Positions 52,278 through 61,922 of a DNA stretch of 64,000 bases are shown here, piece after piece; the stretch's first letter is position 1; each line of letters opens with the position of its first letter. The DNA comes from Sphingobacterium sp. UBA7855 (GTDB lineage: Bacteria > Bacteroidota > Bacteroidia > Sphingobacteriales > Sphingobacteriaceae). The notes below the pieces were generated by a model, which did not search any database, had not been told where the DNA came from, and saw only the letters and a list, made by a program, of their open reading frames with translations. The stretch spans positions 1 to 64,000 of the forward strand of contig DLST01000017.1 in the NCBI GenBank assembly GCA_002500745.1, read 5' to 3'. The translations under genes and the position numbers were made by a program.

Positions 52278-53063
52278 TTACAGACCTTTTAACAGACCGC
52301 CATCCAGCGGAATATTGGCACCGGTAAGATAGCTTGCATAGGTTGAGCAAAGGAAAGCGACAAGATAGCCGTATTCCTCAGGTTTACCCAGGCGTTGTGC
52401 CGGAACCTGTTTTAAGCGTATTTGCAGCGCCTCATCATACGATATGCCCAAACGTTGTGCATCCAGATCGGTTAGCGACTGTATGCGGTCGGTATCAAAT
52501 AGTCCTGTCAGGATACTGTTTACAGTCACACCATCTTTGGCAACATCCTCCGCCAGCGATTTACTCCAACTAACCAATGCCGTACGGATAGTATTGGATA
52601 ATACCAAGTTAGAAACGGGCTCCTTCACCGTAGAAGAAGAAACATTGATAATACGACCATATCCGTTAGCTTGCATATAGGGCAGCGCGCATCCGGTCGT
52701 GTAGCAGTGATTTTGAAACAAGAGCTCAAAAGCGTCCTGATATTCTGAAAGATGCTTTTGAGCAATGGTTCCTGCTTGGGGTCCATTCGAATTGTTGATT
52801 AAAATATCAACCTTATTCGACTCAAAATAATGTGCTATCTGTTTTTTATAGGCTTCGTGATCGTTGTAATTCACCAGCAAATATTGATGTACCTGCCCTT
52901 TAGACCGGTCTAAACTTTCACAGGCATGCTGTAGCTTTTGCTCATTTCGGGAGGCTAATGTTACCGATACGCCACAAGAGGCAAGCACTCGGGCAATCCC
53001 GGCACCTATACCGGTTGAACTCGCTCCAATCAAAGCCTTTTTTCCAGTTAGATTAATTTCCAT
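52278..53063 (-). CDS. Short-chain dehydrogenase with atypical active site
   Basis: The 261-residue SDR has the cofactor loop GASSTGIGAGIARVL, NNSNGPQAG and NVSSS. The usual YxxxK reads SNTIR within LVLSNTIRTALVSW, with Ser at the Tyr position and Arg at the Lys position. Such S...R variants form a recognised subgroup of SDRs. The start and end match the family (GANIPLDGGLLKGL). The cofactor and substrate are unknown. Confidence 0.8.
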   Translation of the reverse strand: MEINLTGKKALIGASSTGIGAGIARVLASCGVSVTLASRNEQKLQHACESLDRSKGQVHQYLLVNYNDHEAYKKQIAHYFESNKVDILINNSNGPQAGTIAQKHLSEYQDAFELLFQNHCYTTGCALPYMQANGYGRIINVSSSTVKEPVSNLVLSNTIRTALVSWSKSLAEDVAKDGVTVNSILTGLFDTDRIQSLTDLDAQRLGISYDEALQIRLKQVPAQRLGKPEEYGYLVAFLCSTYASYLTGANIPLDGGLLKGL

Positions 53064-53140
53064 ATTTTGTTATTTCCTATCTTATTCTTTAGCTACATTC
53101 CCAACCATCCTTCTTCACTAAAACACCATCTTCGATACCA

Positions 53141-54793
53141 CTAATCGTTGTCTTTTGCCCGAATCATGGCAATAAATAAATAGACTGCAAAAACCCAAGC
53201 CGAACCTAAGCATATCCAGGCAAAAACTGGGATTCCCCACCATTTCGGTTCAACTCGCGCTACGATGATCATTCCGCCCAACAAATTGAGCGACATAAAC
53301 ATAATGCCAATGACGATACGATTGACACCTTTTCTTAAGATCGTATTGAAAGATCGGGCACTGATCAAACGATGGTTGAGGGTAAAATTCCCGGTCCGGA
53401 ATAAGCGCACAAGCGCACGCATATCTTCTGGTAGTTTCTCCACATCACGAACAAAGGACTCCACTTTATATTTTCCTTTTTTGAACATGGCCTGCGGAGA
53501 GAGCCGTTCCATCATAATTCGCCGCGCAAATGGCTTAATGCTTTCCATAATGTTGAGATCAGGATATAATTGGCGCCCTATCCCCTCCATCAGTGAGATG
53601 CCCCGCATCAACTGATAGATATACTCTGGAAAATACAGGCGATTGTCGCCAATAATTTTCCATAGTTTATTGAATAATAAATCTAAGCTAAGATCGCCAA
53701 GTGACACATTGTCGATCATATCAAAAATCTCATAAAGCGAGCGCTCAAACTGATTCCGGTCTGGTATATGACTGACGACAGCGACATCTTCAATCACGTC
53801 AGCAAGCCGGACAGCATCTTCGGATATGGCCGATTGAATAAACTCTTCCAGCAGTCTACGGTCTATGCCCAATAATTTACCCATATTTCCAAAATCCAAA
53901 AAGGCAATTCGCCCATCTGGCATTACCATCATATTTCCTGGATGCGGATCACCATGGAAGAAACCATGGATAATAACTTGTTCGAGATACAAATTGATCC
54001 CATTTTTAACAAGCAATTGAACGTCCATTCCCCGCCGCTTGATTTCTGCCACATCGGTAACTTTAAAACCATCCAGATACTCCATGCAAAGCACACGATC
54101 AGACGATAGTTCGGGGTAAACTCTCGGCACCTTAATATCTTTATTTCCCTTAAAATTTTTAGCGAACCGCTCAATATTGTGTCGTTCAATTGCCAAAGAC
54201 ATCTCCTCCTGCAAAGTCATGGAGAAAGATTCGACAATCAAAGATAGATTAAGGTTTTCCAGCACATCATTGTACATGGTCAGGATTTTGGCAATATCAC
54301 GCATGAGTGCGAGATCACTGCGCATCAGCTCATCGATACCCGGGCGTCGCACCTTTAACACCACTTGGGTGCCATCTAATAAGGTTGCTCTGTACACCTG
54401 AGCGATAGACGCTGCAGCAAACGGTTCGGCCACAATCTCCTGAAAATACGCGTCAATATCCAGTTGCAGCTCTTCTGCAAGATAGGATTTAATGTCGACT
54501 TCAAAAGGCGGAACATTATCCTCCAGGCGCTTAAGTTCATCCACCAAATCTTTCGGCAGCAGCCCCTCCCGGGTCGAAGCAGATTGTCCAAGCTTGATAA
54601 AAGCCGGACCTAGCTCCTCAAGCGCCATGCGTATACGCGCATATACACTAACTGTATCGACGTCAATAGGATGATCTACTGACGCTCTAGACCCTTTCCA
54701 TGGCAATCGAGCGATTGCGTCTTTAAAACCATATTTGGCCAATATACTTAAGATCTGCGAACTGCGCTGTAACTTCTTTGTCGGATTAAACAT
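53141..54793 (-). CDS. ABC1/UbiB-family protein kinase-like protein
   Basis: UbiB-like proteins are unusual kinase-fold ATPases linked to quinone synthesis and membrane lipids. The start at 54793 (MFNPTKKLQRSSQIL) removes an 18-residue extension without family character. The family motif FIKLGQSASTREGLLPKDLV (KxGQ, about 78-97) is clear, followed by AAASIAQVYRATLLDGTQVVLKVRRPG and the catalytic-type HGFFHGDPHPGNMM with FLDFGNMG. Two transmembrane helices close the C-terminus. No quinone genes are near. Confidence 0.87.
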   Translation of the reverse strand: MFNPTKKLQRSSQILSILAKYGFKDAIARLPWKGSRASVDHPIDVDTVSVYARIRMALEELGPAFIKLGQSASTREGLLPKDLVDELKRLEDNVPPFEVDIKSYLAEELQLDIDAYFQEIVAEPFAAASIAQVYRATLLDGTQVVLKVRRPGIDELMRSDLALMRDIAKILTMYNDVLENLNLSLIVESFSMTLQEEMSLAIERHNIERFAKNFKGNKDIKVPRVYPELSSDRVLCMEYLDGFKVTDVAEIKRRGMDVQLLVKNGINLYLEQVIIHGFFHGDPHPGNMMVMPDGRIAFLDFGNMGKLLGIDRRLLEEFIQSAISEDAVRLADVIEDVAVVSHIPDRNQFERSLYEIFDMIDNVSLGDLSLDLLFNKLWKIIGDNRLYFPEYIYQLMRGISLMEGIGRQLYPDLNIMESIKPFARRIMMERLSPQAMFKKGKYKVESFVRDVEKLPEDMRALVRLFRTGNFTLNHRLISARSFNTILRKGVNRIVIGIMFMSLNLLGGMIIVARVEPKWWGIPVFAWICLGSAWVFAVYLFIAMIRAKDND

Positions 54794-54863
54794 AACGGAT
54801 CTTGGATTTCGATAACAATATACGAAATATCCATGCGCAAAAAACACAGTTTGCTGTGAAACT

Positions 54864-55505
54864 TTATTCCGTCTCCAATTGATCCAGCTTATCTTTGATC
54901 TGAACGAGGTAACGACTATAATAGCAGCGAATCATAAGTTCCGTCACACCAACAACCAAAACAATAGCAACAATTGCCGAGAGGATCATCCAAACAATAA
55001 AATGAGGATCTGCTGCAAAAGTCTCCTTGAAATGATATAACCGATCAAACCATACACTCGTTCGGTTCTGGGCGATCATGATCAGATAAAGAAACAACGC
55101 CTGTGGGATCATCACATAGGCTGCAATACGATACGTCTCAACGGCATACTTTAAGTCGTAATACGTTTTAAGCAAATGTTCTTTAGAGGCCAACAGTTCG
55201 ATTTGCTTTGTACTTTTTACCAAGTAAAAAAATCTTCGATAGTATAGAAGACTCGATAACGATATCTGTACAATAAAAAAGTAATAGGCAAATGCTGCAT
55301 AACCTTCGATCTTATAAATGGGCAATATGGGTACCAAAAATAGAAAACACATACAACACAACCATGAAATAAACTCGCGCTTGATGTTCTTGCGCAGCTT
55401 GCCCATAATATTGCCTACCTCCTTGTAGTACTTCAGATTTGGATTCTGCAAATCTTCATCTGTCGGCTGTTCCTGCCAAGACTTCTTTAACTCATCAAAA
55501 TTCAT
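54864..55505 (-). CDS. Membrane partner of the ECF sigma factor (possible anti-sigma)
   Basis: The 213-residue protein has a cytoplasmic start of about 45 residues and then four hydrophobic helices (WLCCMCFLFLVPILPIY; YAAFAYYFFIVQISLSSLLYY; AAYVMIPQALFLYLIMIA; FIVWMILSAIVAIVLVVGVTEL). It overlaps the sigma gene by 11 bp, so it is made together with it. Anti-sigma activity is inferred from that coupling. There is no ZAS zinc motif. Confidence 0.65.
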   Translation of the reverse strand: MNFDELKKSWQEQPTDEDLQNPNLKYYKEVGNIMGKLRKNIKREFISWLCCMCFLFLVPILPIYKIEGYAAFAYYFFIVQISLSSLLYYRRFFYLVKSTKQIELLASKEHLLKTYYDLKYAVETYRIAAYVMIPQALFLYLIMIAQNRTSVWFDRLYHFKETFAADPHFIVWMILSAIVAIVLVVGVTELMIRCYYSRYLVQIKDKLDQLETE

Positions 55506-55998
55506 AGTTATATTTTTTAATGATCTGTTGAATTCGCTCTTTTGTACGGTTCAATTTCACCCGGGCATTCACCTCCGATATACCCAAATTCTCTGCAATT
55601 TCCCGATGACTTTGGCCCTCCAAAAACAAAAAGATCAGCGCTTTCTCGATTGCATTCAGTTCCTGGACTGCCTGATAGAAAACTTTTAATTGCTCATCTT
55701 TATCAGCGTCATAACCTTCATCAGCAGCGTCATGCCGTTCGTCCAACGCATCGTAAATCTGATGCTTCTTTTCCTTTTTTAAGAATACCATGGCCGTATT
55801 AAGGGCAACACGATACATCCATGTTGAAAATTTACTCTGCCGCTTAAATGTTCCGTAGGATTTCCACAATTGATAGACGATTTCCTGATACAGGTCCTGC
55901 CGCCCATCGTGATCATCCATATACATACGGCTCACCTTAACGAGAATACCTTTATTCTCATCAATCAGTCTAAGAAATTCTATTTCCGATGGGTTCAC
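55495..55998 (-). CDS. ECF RNA polymerase sigma factor
   Basis: The start is a GTG at 55998. The upstream codon is a stop, so it cannot be longer. The 167-residue protein has sigma-2 (DGRQDLYQEIVYQLWKSYGTFKRQSKFSTWMYRVALNTA) and sigma-4 (LNAIEKALIFLFLEGQSHREIAENLGISEVNARVKLNRTKERI). It is coupled to the membrane protein downstream and directs RNA polymerase to a dedicated set of promoters. Confidence 0.85.
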   Translation of the reverse strand: MNPSEIEFLRLIDENKGILVKVSRMYMDDHDGRQDLYQEIVYQLWKSYGTFKRQSKFSTWMYRVALNTAMVFLKKEKKHQIYDALDERHDAADEGYDADKDEQLKVFYQAVQELNAIEKALIFLFLEGQSHREIAENLGISEVNARVKLNRTKERIQQIIKKYNYEF

Positions 55999-56116
55999 CT
56001 AGCGACTTTTTATTAAATTTAGTTTAGGTAATAAGTATAGCAAACATGCAAAATGTTACAGCTTTATTTAAAAATATGTAAATTGTTATTAAAAATGAGA
56101 CTTATCGCTAGAGATT

Positions 56117-56554
56117 ATGGAAAATATATTTTATGAAGGTCAGATCATTTGGGCGCAGATCGATGCAAATAGACATATGCGCCATTCTGCTTACGCTGAT
56201 ATTTGTGCACAGGCCCGCAGTAATATGCTGCACAAGATGGGGTTTTCTCTCGATAAATTTGCGGAATACCATATCGGTCCCATACTATTTAGGGAAGAAC
56301 TCCTGTATTTTAAAGAAATCCATTTGGACGAATATGTACAGGTCAAAGTGGAATTGACGAAATACAACAAAAACAATAGCCGGTTTTCATTTATGCACCA
56401 GGTATTTCGTTCGGACGGAACCCGCTGCTGCACAGTTCATGTCGATGGAGCATGGCTAGACCTTCAAAAACGAAAATTAACAAAATTGCCAGAAGAACTA
56501 GCGCCCCTTCTCGCCAAAATTCCCCGAGCTGAAAAATATGAAGAGACAGAATAA
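56117..56554 (+). CDS. Acyl-CoA thioesterase-like hotdog protein
   Basis: The 145-residue protein has a single hotdog fold of the 4-hydroxybenzoyl-CoA thioesterase type: WAQIDANRHMRHSAYADICAQARSNML, with the catalytic-type Asp and His near the start. VQVKVELTKYNKNNSRFSFMHQVF forms the long strands. The length matches. It is monocistronic. Confidence 0.8.
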   Translation: MENIFYEGQIIWAQIDANRHMRHSAYADICAQARSNMLHKMGFSLDKFAEYHIGPILFREELLYFKEIHLDEYVQVKVELTKYNKNNSRFSFMHQVFRSDGTRCCTVHVDGAWLDLQKRKLTKLPEELAPLLAKIPRAEKYEETE

Positions 56555-56595
56555 TCTATAGTAGATATAACAGCAAACTGATACAAAAGAAAAAA

Positions 56596-56628
56596 ATCCC
56601 TTGGAACACAAATGAGGTTCCAAGGGAT
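56596..56628 (-). terminator. Terminator of the Hsp20 gene
   Basis: ATCCCTTGGAAC (56596-56607) pairs perfectly with 56617-56628. On the minus strand a run of seven T follows. It lies 98 bp after the Hsp20 stop codon. Confidence 0.7.
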
Positions 56629-56726
56629 GAAAACATAAACTAAACCTAAAAACTATTTTCCTTTATCCTTCTTCTATCGTTCCTTTGATCATCTCAAAAT
56701 CGGATATGCGATTCAATGCTTATTAA

Positions 56727-57170
56727 TTATTTCACTTCAATTAAACGCTTAGCGATAATTGCATCCTCTTTCTTGCCTACAGTCAAAATCAATATCCCAC
56801 CTTCATACGCAGCCTCAATACTGCTGTAGTCTACCGTATCAGGCAAAGTAAACGAGCGTGAGAACGACGAATAATTGAATTCTTTTTTACTGTATAATTT
56901 TTCTTCACTGACACTTTCCTCCTTTTTCTCTGCCGAAATCGTAATCAGATTCTTATCTACATTGATTTTGAAATCAGACTTATCTAATCCTGGCGCAGCC
57001 ATTTCGACTTTGAAAGATTTCTCGGTTTCTGATATATTTACCGCTGGAACACGAGAAACCAAACGATCTGAAATAAAATTATCGTTGAATAAATTATCAA
57101 ATACTGTATTTACAAACGGATTTACTGCATCAGTATTTAAACTTTTTGATGGGAATTTAATTAATGCCAT
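56727..57170 (-). CDS. Hsp20/alpha-crystallin small heat-shock protein
   Basis: The 147-residue chaperone holds unfolded proteins. The alpha-crystallin domain spans about 45-140: VPAVNISETEKSFKVEMAAPG, INVDKNLITISAEKK, FSRSFTLPDTVDYSSIEAAYEGGILILTV, and the C-terminal IAKRLIEVK. A strong AGGAGG Shine-Dalgarno sequence stands 8 bp before the ATG, rare in this genome and compatible with high translation on demand. Confidence 0.92.
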   Translation of the reverse strand: MALIKFPSKSLNTDAVNPFVNTVFDNLFNDNFISDRLVSRVPAVNISETEKSFKVEMAAPGLDKSDFKINVDKNLITISAEKKEESVSEEKLYSKKEFNYSSFSRSFTLPDTVDYSSIEAAYEGGILILTVGKKEDAIIAKRLIEVK

Positions 57171-57394
57171 TTTTTTGTCCTCCTAATTTTTTGTTTTATT
57201 GTTAAGCTTTTTTGTTCTAACTATTTGAAAGGAATTATTCAATTTGCGTACCACACCTATTTTAAAGACAAAATGACACTTATAACTAAAAATAAATGCC
57301 ATTTTGTCTATATATTTTACACATTATGCGAACAACGGCACACATCAGCTTGGCGTCTAGAAAAGCAAGATAACACATCCATTTTAAAACAACA

Positions 57395-58106
57395 TTAAAT
57401 TTCATCGCTTTCTAGCGCTGCGATGACCAAGGATTTGACAGCATCGTAAATATAATCTTTTGCCTCTGCATAAGAAATCCCATAACGCCGGGGAACGACT
57501 TCAGCATACTGTGGGAATGGCATAAACAGTTTATCATAATAGGCATCTAACTGCCCGTTGTTCGGTAACTCAAACGCCAGACGAAGCTGAAAACGTCGAA
57601 CGATAGCAGTGTCCAATATCTCAGGATGATTCGTAGCAGCAACCAATACCGCTTCAGCAGGAAAATAATCGATCAGTTGGATAATAGAATTCACGAGGCG
57701 GCGCATTTCACCCACATCCTTTTCTTCACTAATCCGTGCTTTACCAATTTGGTCAAATTCGTCTAAAAACAAAAACGGCCTTTTCGCGCCCCGCTTTGTC
57801 GAAGACCTGCTTCATGTGTTGCGAAGTCTCCCCAATACGAGACGAAATAAGATTGCTCAAATTTAACACATAAATGGGTTTGTCGAGCGAAGTTGCCAGC
57901 GCTTTGGCCGTTGTGGTTTTTCCACAGCCAGAATAACCATGCAGTAAAATTTTATTACTGACCGGCAGGCCGTATTGCGCAAGCTCTTTGATATAACGAT
58001 GCTCTTTGATGAGCTGCAAAAGTTTCTGACGACTTTCTTTCTGTAAGAAAACCGTTTCCAAAGCAATCTTTTCTTTATCAGCAATGACCAGATCAAAAAT
58101 ATTCAT
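57395..58106 (-). pseudogene. AAA-family ATPase, split by a one-base frameshift
   Basis: The N-terminal part has Walker A (LLHGYSGCGKTTTAKALA, about 53-70). After DKAG the frame shifts. The C-terminal part has Walker B (FLFLDEFDQIGK), a sensor (LVAATNHPEILDTAIVRRFQLRL), and a helical lid. Removing one G from a run of four (57790-57793, C on the plus strand) restores one continuous frame, DKAGAKRPFLFLDEFD, of about 236 residues. The motifs are otherwise intact, so this may be a very recent loss, a phase-variable switch or a sequencing error. Confidence 0.8.
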
Positions 58107-58185
58107 AGTATACTTTTAAGACATCCAAATAACTGTTGCTAAAACTAAATCTTTCAGACGACATACGGCTGATCCAGTTTATTTT

Positions 58186-58554
58186 TTAATCTTTGAAATA
58201 GTTAAGACTGACTTGTGAGCAGGCAAGATCGCCTCCGAAAGGAGGATTTGATTTTCGTATGACGACTTCTATCGTTACAGCATGGGATACCCGACTTCGA
58301 ATCTGATCCAATATTTCTGACGCAGCAGATTCAAGCAATTTTCGTTTAGGTCGCATTACGCTGGCAGTAATCTGATAAAGTTCCTCGTAATTGAGCGTAT
58401 TTGTCAAATCCTCCGTCTCCAAATTCAGAAAGGGAAAACATACGTCAATAGAGACAAAAAATTCGTTACCTAACACCTGTTCCTCTTCATAATACCCTAT
58501 CGGTGCATAGAATCGCGCTTCTTTCAGTGATACTGTCTGTAAAATGGTTGCCAT
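58186..58554 (-). CDS. folB: Dihydroneopterin aldolase (FolB)
   Basis: FolB makes 6-hydroxymethyl-dihydropterin in folate synthesis. The start at 58554 gives MATILQTVSLKEARFYAPIGYYEEEQ, typical of the family. The upstream ten codons are not. The motif LNYEELYQITASVM follows, and VTIEVVIRKSNPPFGG near the end carries the catalytic Lys. The length of 122 residues is standard. It stands alone. Confidence 0.88.
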   Translation of the reverse strand: MATILQTVSLKEARFYAPIGYYEEEQVLGNEFFVSIDVCFPFLNLETEDLTNTLNYEELYQITASVMRPKRKLLESAASEILDQIRSRVSHAVTIEVVIRKSNPPFGGDLACSQVSLNYFKD

Positions 58555-58627
58555 GCACAAACCTAAGGAAATTGTTCCATACAACAGGGATTATTTGTAT
58601 ATTTAACCATTACCAAAAAACCAACAA

Positions 58628-59356
58628 ATGAACGCTTTTTTATCCTCAGCGATAGCATTGACACTCTTATTTGGCGCGACAGGGCTATATGCCCAGACCA
58701 ATATGAAACCCTCTGACACGGAATATTACAGTCCTGTCCCTCCAACCATAACAATCGATCATGGCATACCGAGCGACGCCATTGTCCTTTTTAATGGCAA
58801 GGACCTCAGTAAATGGAAAGGTGAAAAAGGGCAAGCCAACTGGACGGTGAACAATAATGTACTTGAAGTAAAACCCGGAGCTGGAGCCATTGAGACCAAC
58901 GAACATTTTACCGATTTTCAACTGCATGTGGAATGGAAAAGCCCCGAGGTAATCAAAGGTGAGGGTCAAGGAAGAGGCAATAGTGGAATTTTCTTACAAG
59001 GACTATATGAGATTCAGGTACTGGACAACAACAACAATCCGACTTATGTCAACGGTGGAGCAGGAAGTCTTTACAAACAGCGCCCACCACTGGCGCAGGT
59101 AATTGTGCCAGACAAATGGCATGTGTATGATATTATTTACAAAGCCCCCCAATTCAGTAAAGATGGAATATTAATCTGTAAAGGAACTGTAACCGTGCTA
59201 CATAATGGCGTATTAGTGCAAAACAATACCCAAATAGACGGTACGACAGAATATATAGGGCTGCCCAAACAGGTAAGCCACGGTCCAGGCCCAATCATGC
59301 TACAGGATCATGGTGATCTGGTTCAATTCCGAAACATATGGCTACGTAAACTGTAG
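58628..59356 (+). CDS. Secreted DUF1080 (3-keto-disaccharide hydrolase-type) protein
   Basis: The 242-residue protein has a signal peptide (LLFGATGLYAQ) and a DUF1080 domain of concanavalin-like fold: AIVLFNGKDLSKWKG, EVKPGAGAIETNEHF, GRGNSGIFLQGLYEIQVLD, and GPIMLQDHGDLVQFRNIWLRKL, a full-length match. Several members hydrolyse or bind glycosides. It is monocistronic. Confidence 0.85.
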   Translation: MNAFLSSAIALTLLFGATGLYAQTNMKPSDTEYYSPVPPTITIDHGIPSDAIVLFNGKDLSKWKGEKGQANWTVNNNVLEVKPGAGAIETNEHFTDFQLHVEWKSPEVIKGEGQGRGNSGIFLQGLYEIQVLDNNNNPTYVNGGAGSLYKQRPPLAQVIVPDKWHVYDIIYKAPQFSKDGILICKGTVTVLHNGVLVQNNTQIDGTTEYIGLPKQVSHGPGPIMLQDHGDLVQFRNIWLRKL

Positions 59357-59425
59357 CTAAGCAGCAAGAAGTAGAGGTTTGCAGGAAACAATTTTAGTTA
59401 CGAAAGCAACAATTCTGTATTAGGT

Positions 59426-59461
59426 TTTATAGGGCTATTTCCCTAATTTTAGCCCTATAAA
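59426..59461. terminator. Hairpin in the spacer after the DUF1080 gene
   Basis: TTTATAGGGCTA (59426-59437) pairs perfectly with 59450-59461. It lacks a T-tail on either strand, so it is a stem-loop of uncertain role. The other 230 bp of the gap show nothing clear. Confidence 0.45.
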
Positions 59462-59620
59462 TAGTAAAACAAAACGGAATATAATACGTTCTTTGTGCGT
59501 CAATTTTTTACCCACAGCAGACCTCTTAGTCCGATGTGAGTAGAGCATAGCGCAAAATAACCGTTGGAACGGGTTCACTTATGCCGTTTAGAATAAACTT
59601 TCACAAAATATTACAGCTTA

Positions 59621-61804
59621 ATGAAAAGAATTGCGCTATTCTTCTTGTTGGCAAGCTCCTTAGGTAGCTATGCGCAACGCAACCTCAATTTAGAAGAAAC
59701 AGTCTTTGGCCCCCGCACCTACGCACCGACATCGATAGTTGGTGCCTCGTGGATCCCAAAATCCAGCACCATCTCCTATCTCGATAAATCATACCAGAAT
59801 CTATTATCGAAAAGCTCAACAAACAATTGGAGCGAGACAACTCTGGCATCAAAAACGGACCTCGAAACCGCTTTAAAGGCGGCTATTCCGAATGACTCAT
59901 TCAGTCTTCGGATGTTTCCTTATGGGTATAAATGGCTTGACGGAAATTCGCTCTTACTCCAAGTTGAAGGAAAAGATAAAACGTACGCGGTAACGTACAA
60001 CATTCAATCCAAAACTATTGAAAGCTTTATTGGCAATGACAACAAAGGTGCGAATCGTGAGGTAAGTTCAGACTTTTCTAAAATCGCTTACCTAGTCGAA
60101 AACAACATTGAAATCATCGACAAGAATGGCAAAATTACTGCTGTAACCGATGACAGCAATAAAGGGATTGTCAATGGAAGCGATTACACACACCGTCAGG
60201 AATTTGGCATCAAGAAAGGAATGTGGTGGAACAATCAGAATGACAAACTGCTCTACTACCGTAAAGATGAAACTATGGTAGCCAATTATCCTTTACCACA
60301 ATGGAGTTCCAGCATTGCGGACATCAAATGGATAAAGTACCCAATGGCAGGGCAAAAATCAGAAGAAGTTTCTTTGGTCGTTTACAATACCACCAGTGGA
60401 CAAAAAGTAACACTTCAAACCGGTGAGCATGCAGAGCAGTATTTAACCATGGTTACTTGGGATCCTTCAGGAAAATACATCTACGTCGGACTACTTAACC
60501 GCGGACAAAATGACCTTAAAGTCAACAAATATAGTGCTGAAGACGGTTCCTTGGTCAAAACATTATTTGGAGAAACTGCAACAACCTGGGTGGAACCTGA
60601 AAACCCGTTGACATTTTTACCAAACAAACCAGATCAATTCCTTTATCAATCCGACAAGGATGGTTACAATCAGCTTTACCTATACAATACCAACGGTAAT
60701 TTGATTAAAAAGTTAGGCTATAAAGACATCGTCATGGAAACATTGCTTGACTTCTCGGCCGATGGCAACAAAGTAAGTTATACCGGCGTAACCAATAATG
60801 GTTTGGATCGTCAATTATTCGAAGTTGATCTAAAATCAGGTAAGACAATTCAGTTAACACATGAATCTGGCATGCACCATGCTGCCTTAAGTGACGACGG
60901 CAAGTATATCTACGATCAATACAGCAACTTAAAAACACCGAATAAAATTCAGATCAAGAACGTCAAATCTGCTAAAGAAACAACCTTAGTCAATGCTGAA
61001 AACCCTTTTACCGGGAAAATAAATGATCCTAAAATCGAATTTGTACAATTAACTTCTGCAGATGGAAAATATCCTTTGACGGGACGTATCATTTATCCCA
61101 ACGATTTCGATCCGGCCAAGAAGTATCCGGTCATGTACTACTTATATGGCGGATCACACTCCCAGTTGGTGTCCAACAAATGGTTAGGCGGCGCAGGTTA
61201 CTTCGACATGTATATGGCCCAGCAAGGTTATATCGTCTTCACCATGGACAATCGCGGCACAAATTACAGAGGTCGGGATTTTTATACGGCTACTCATCGC
61301 AACCTCGGCCAAAATGAAATGGCCGATCAAATGAAAGGAATTGAATTCCTTAAATCAAAATCCTTTGTTGACCAACAACGCATGGGTATTTTTGGCTGGA
61401 GCTTCGGTGGATTCATGACTACTTCCTTCATGCTGCACCACAACGACATTTTCAAGGCTGCTGTAGCCGGAGGTCCAGTCATCGACTGGAAATTTTATGA
61501 AGTGATGTATGGAGAACGTTACATGGACACTCCACAGGAAAATCCAGAAGGCTATAAATTAACATCACTGCTCAATAAAGCGGATCAGCTGAAAGGAAGG
61601 CTATTGATTATTCACGGCGCACAGGACCCAGTTGTTGTTCAACAGAATAGCATGGAGTTTTTAGAAGCCTGTATTAAAGCCGGAAAGCAAGTAGATTATT
61701 TTCTATACCCGACTCATGAACACAACGTGATGGGGAAAGACCGTATCCATATGTACGAAAAAATTGCAGACTATTTTAATCAACACCTCAAAAATCCATC
61801 TTAA
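59621..61804 (+). CDS. Dipeptidyl peptidase IV (S9B)
   Basis: This secreted serine peptidase removes X-Pro dipeptides. The 727 residues have a signal peptide (MKRIALFFLLASSLGSYAQ), an eight-bladed propeller domain at about 40-500 and an alpha/beta-hydrolase catalytic domain at about 500-725. The catalytic Ser is in GIFGWSFGGFMTTSF, the Asp in IIHGAQDPVVVQQN and the His in YPTHEHNVMGKDR. The propeller DPP-IV Glu region HRQEFG is present too. A strong terminator follows. Confidence 0.93.
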   Translation: MKRIALFFLLASSLGSYAQRNLNLEETVFGPRTYAPTSIVGASWIPKSSTISYLDKSYQNLLSKSSTNNWSETTLASKTDLETALKAAIPNDSFSLRMFPYGYKWLDGNSLLLQVEGKDKTYAVTYNIQSKTIESFIGNDNKGANREVSSDFSKIAYLVENNIEIIDKNGKITAVTDDSNKGIVNGSDYTHRQEFGIKKGMWWNNQNDKLLYYRKDETMVANYPLPQWSSSIADIKWIKYPMAGQKSEEVSLVVYNTTSGQKVTLQTGEHAEQYLTMVTWDPSGKYIYVGLLNRGQNDLKVNKYSAEDGSLVKTLFGETATTWVEPENPLTFLPNKPDQFLYQSDKDGYNQLYLYNTNGNLIKKLGYKDIVMETLLDFSADGNKVSYTGVTNNGLDRQLFEVDLKSGKTIQLTHESGMHHAALSDDGKYIYDQYSNLKTPNKIQIKNVKSAKETTLVNAENPFTGKINDPKIEFVQLTSADGKYPLTGRIIYPNDFDPAKKYPVMYYLYGGSHSQLVSNKWLGGAGYFDMYMAQQGYIVFTMDNRGTNYRGRDFYTATHRNLGQNEMADQMKGIEFLKSKSFVDQQRMGIFGWSFGGFMTTSFMLHHNDIFKAAVAGGPVIDWKFYEVMYGERYMDTPQENPEGYKLTSLLNKADQLKGRLLIIHGAQDPVVVQQNSMEFLEACIKAGKQVDYFLYPTHEHNVMGKDRIHMYEKIADYFNQHLKNPS

Positions 61805-61826
61805 AACTCAGGCAAGCTAGAAAAAT

Positions 61827-61863
61827 AAAAAAGGCAACTTTCCATATGAAAGATGCCTTTTTT
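61827..61863 (+). terminator. Terminator after the dipeptidyl peptidase gene
   Basis: AAAAAAGGCA (61827-61836) pairs with TGCCTTTTTT (61854-61863), with an inner CTTTC/GAAAG stem. Confidence 0.85.
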
Positions 61864-61922
61864 GTTTTATAATGTACAATACGTATCTTTAATGACAACA
61901 CTTTAACCGATTATCACAGGCT

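Noticed and set aside
56342..56364. GGTCAAA followed by GAATTGACGAAA, resembling the operator
   Set aside because: It lies inside the thioesterase reading frame, is one base shorter between the half sites, and no promoter-like box or gene start follows.
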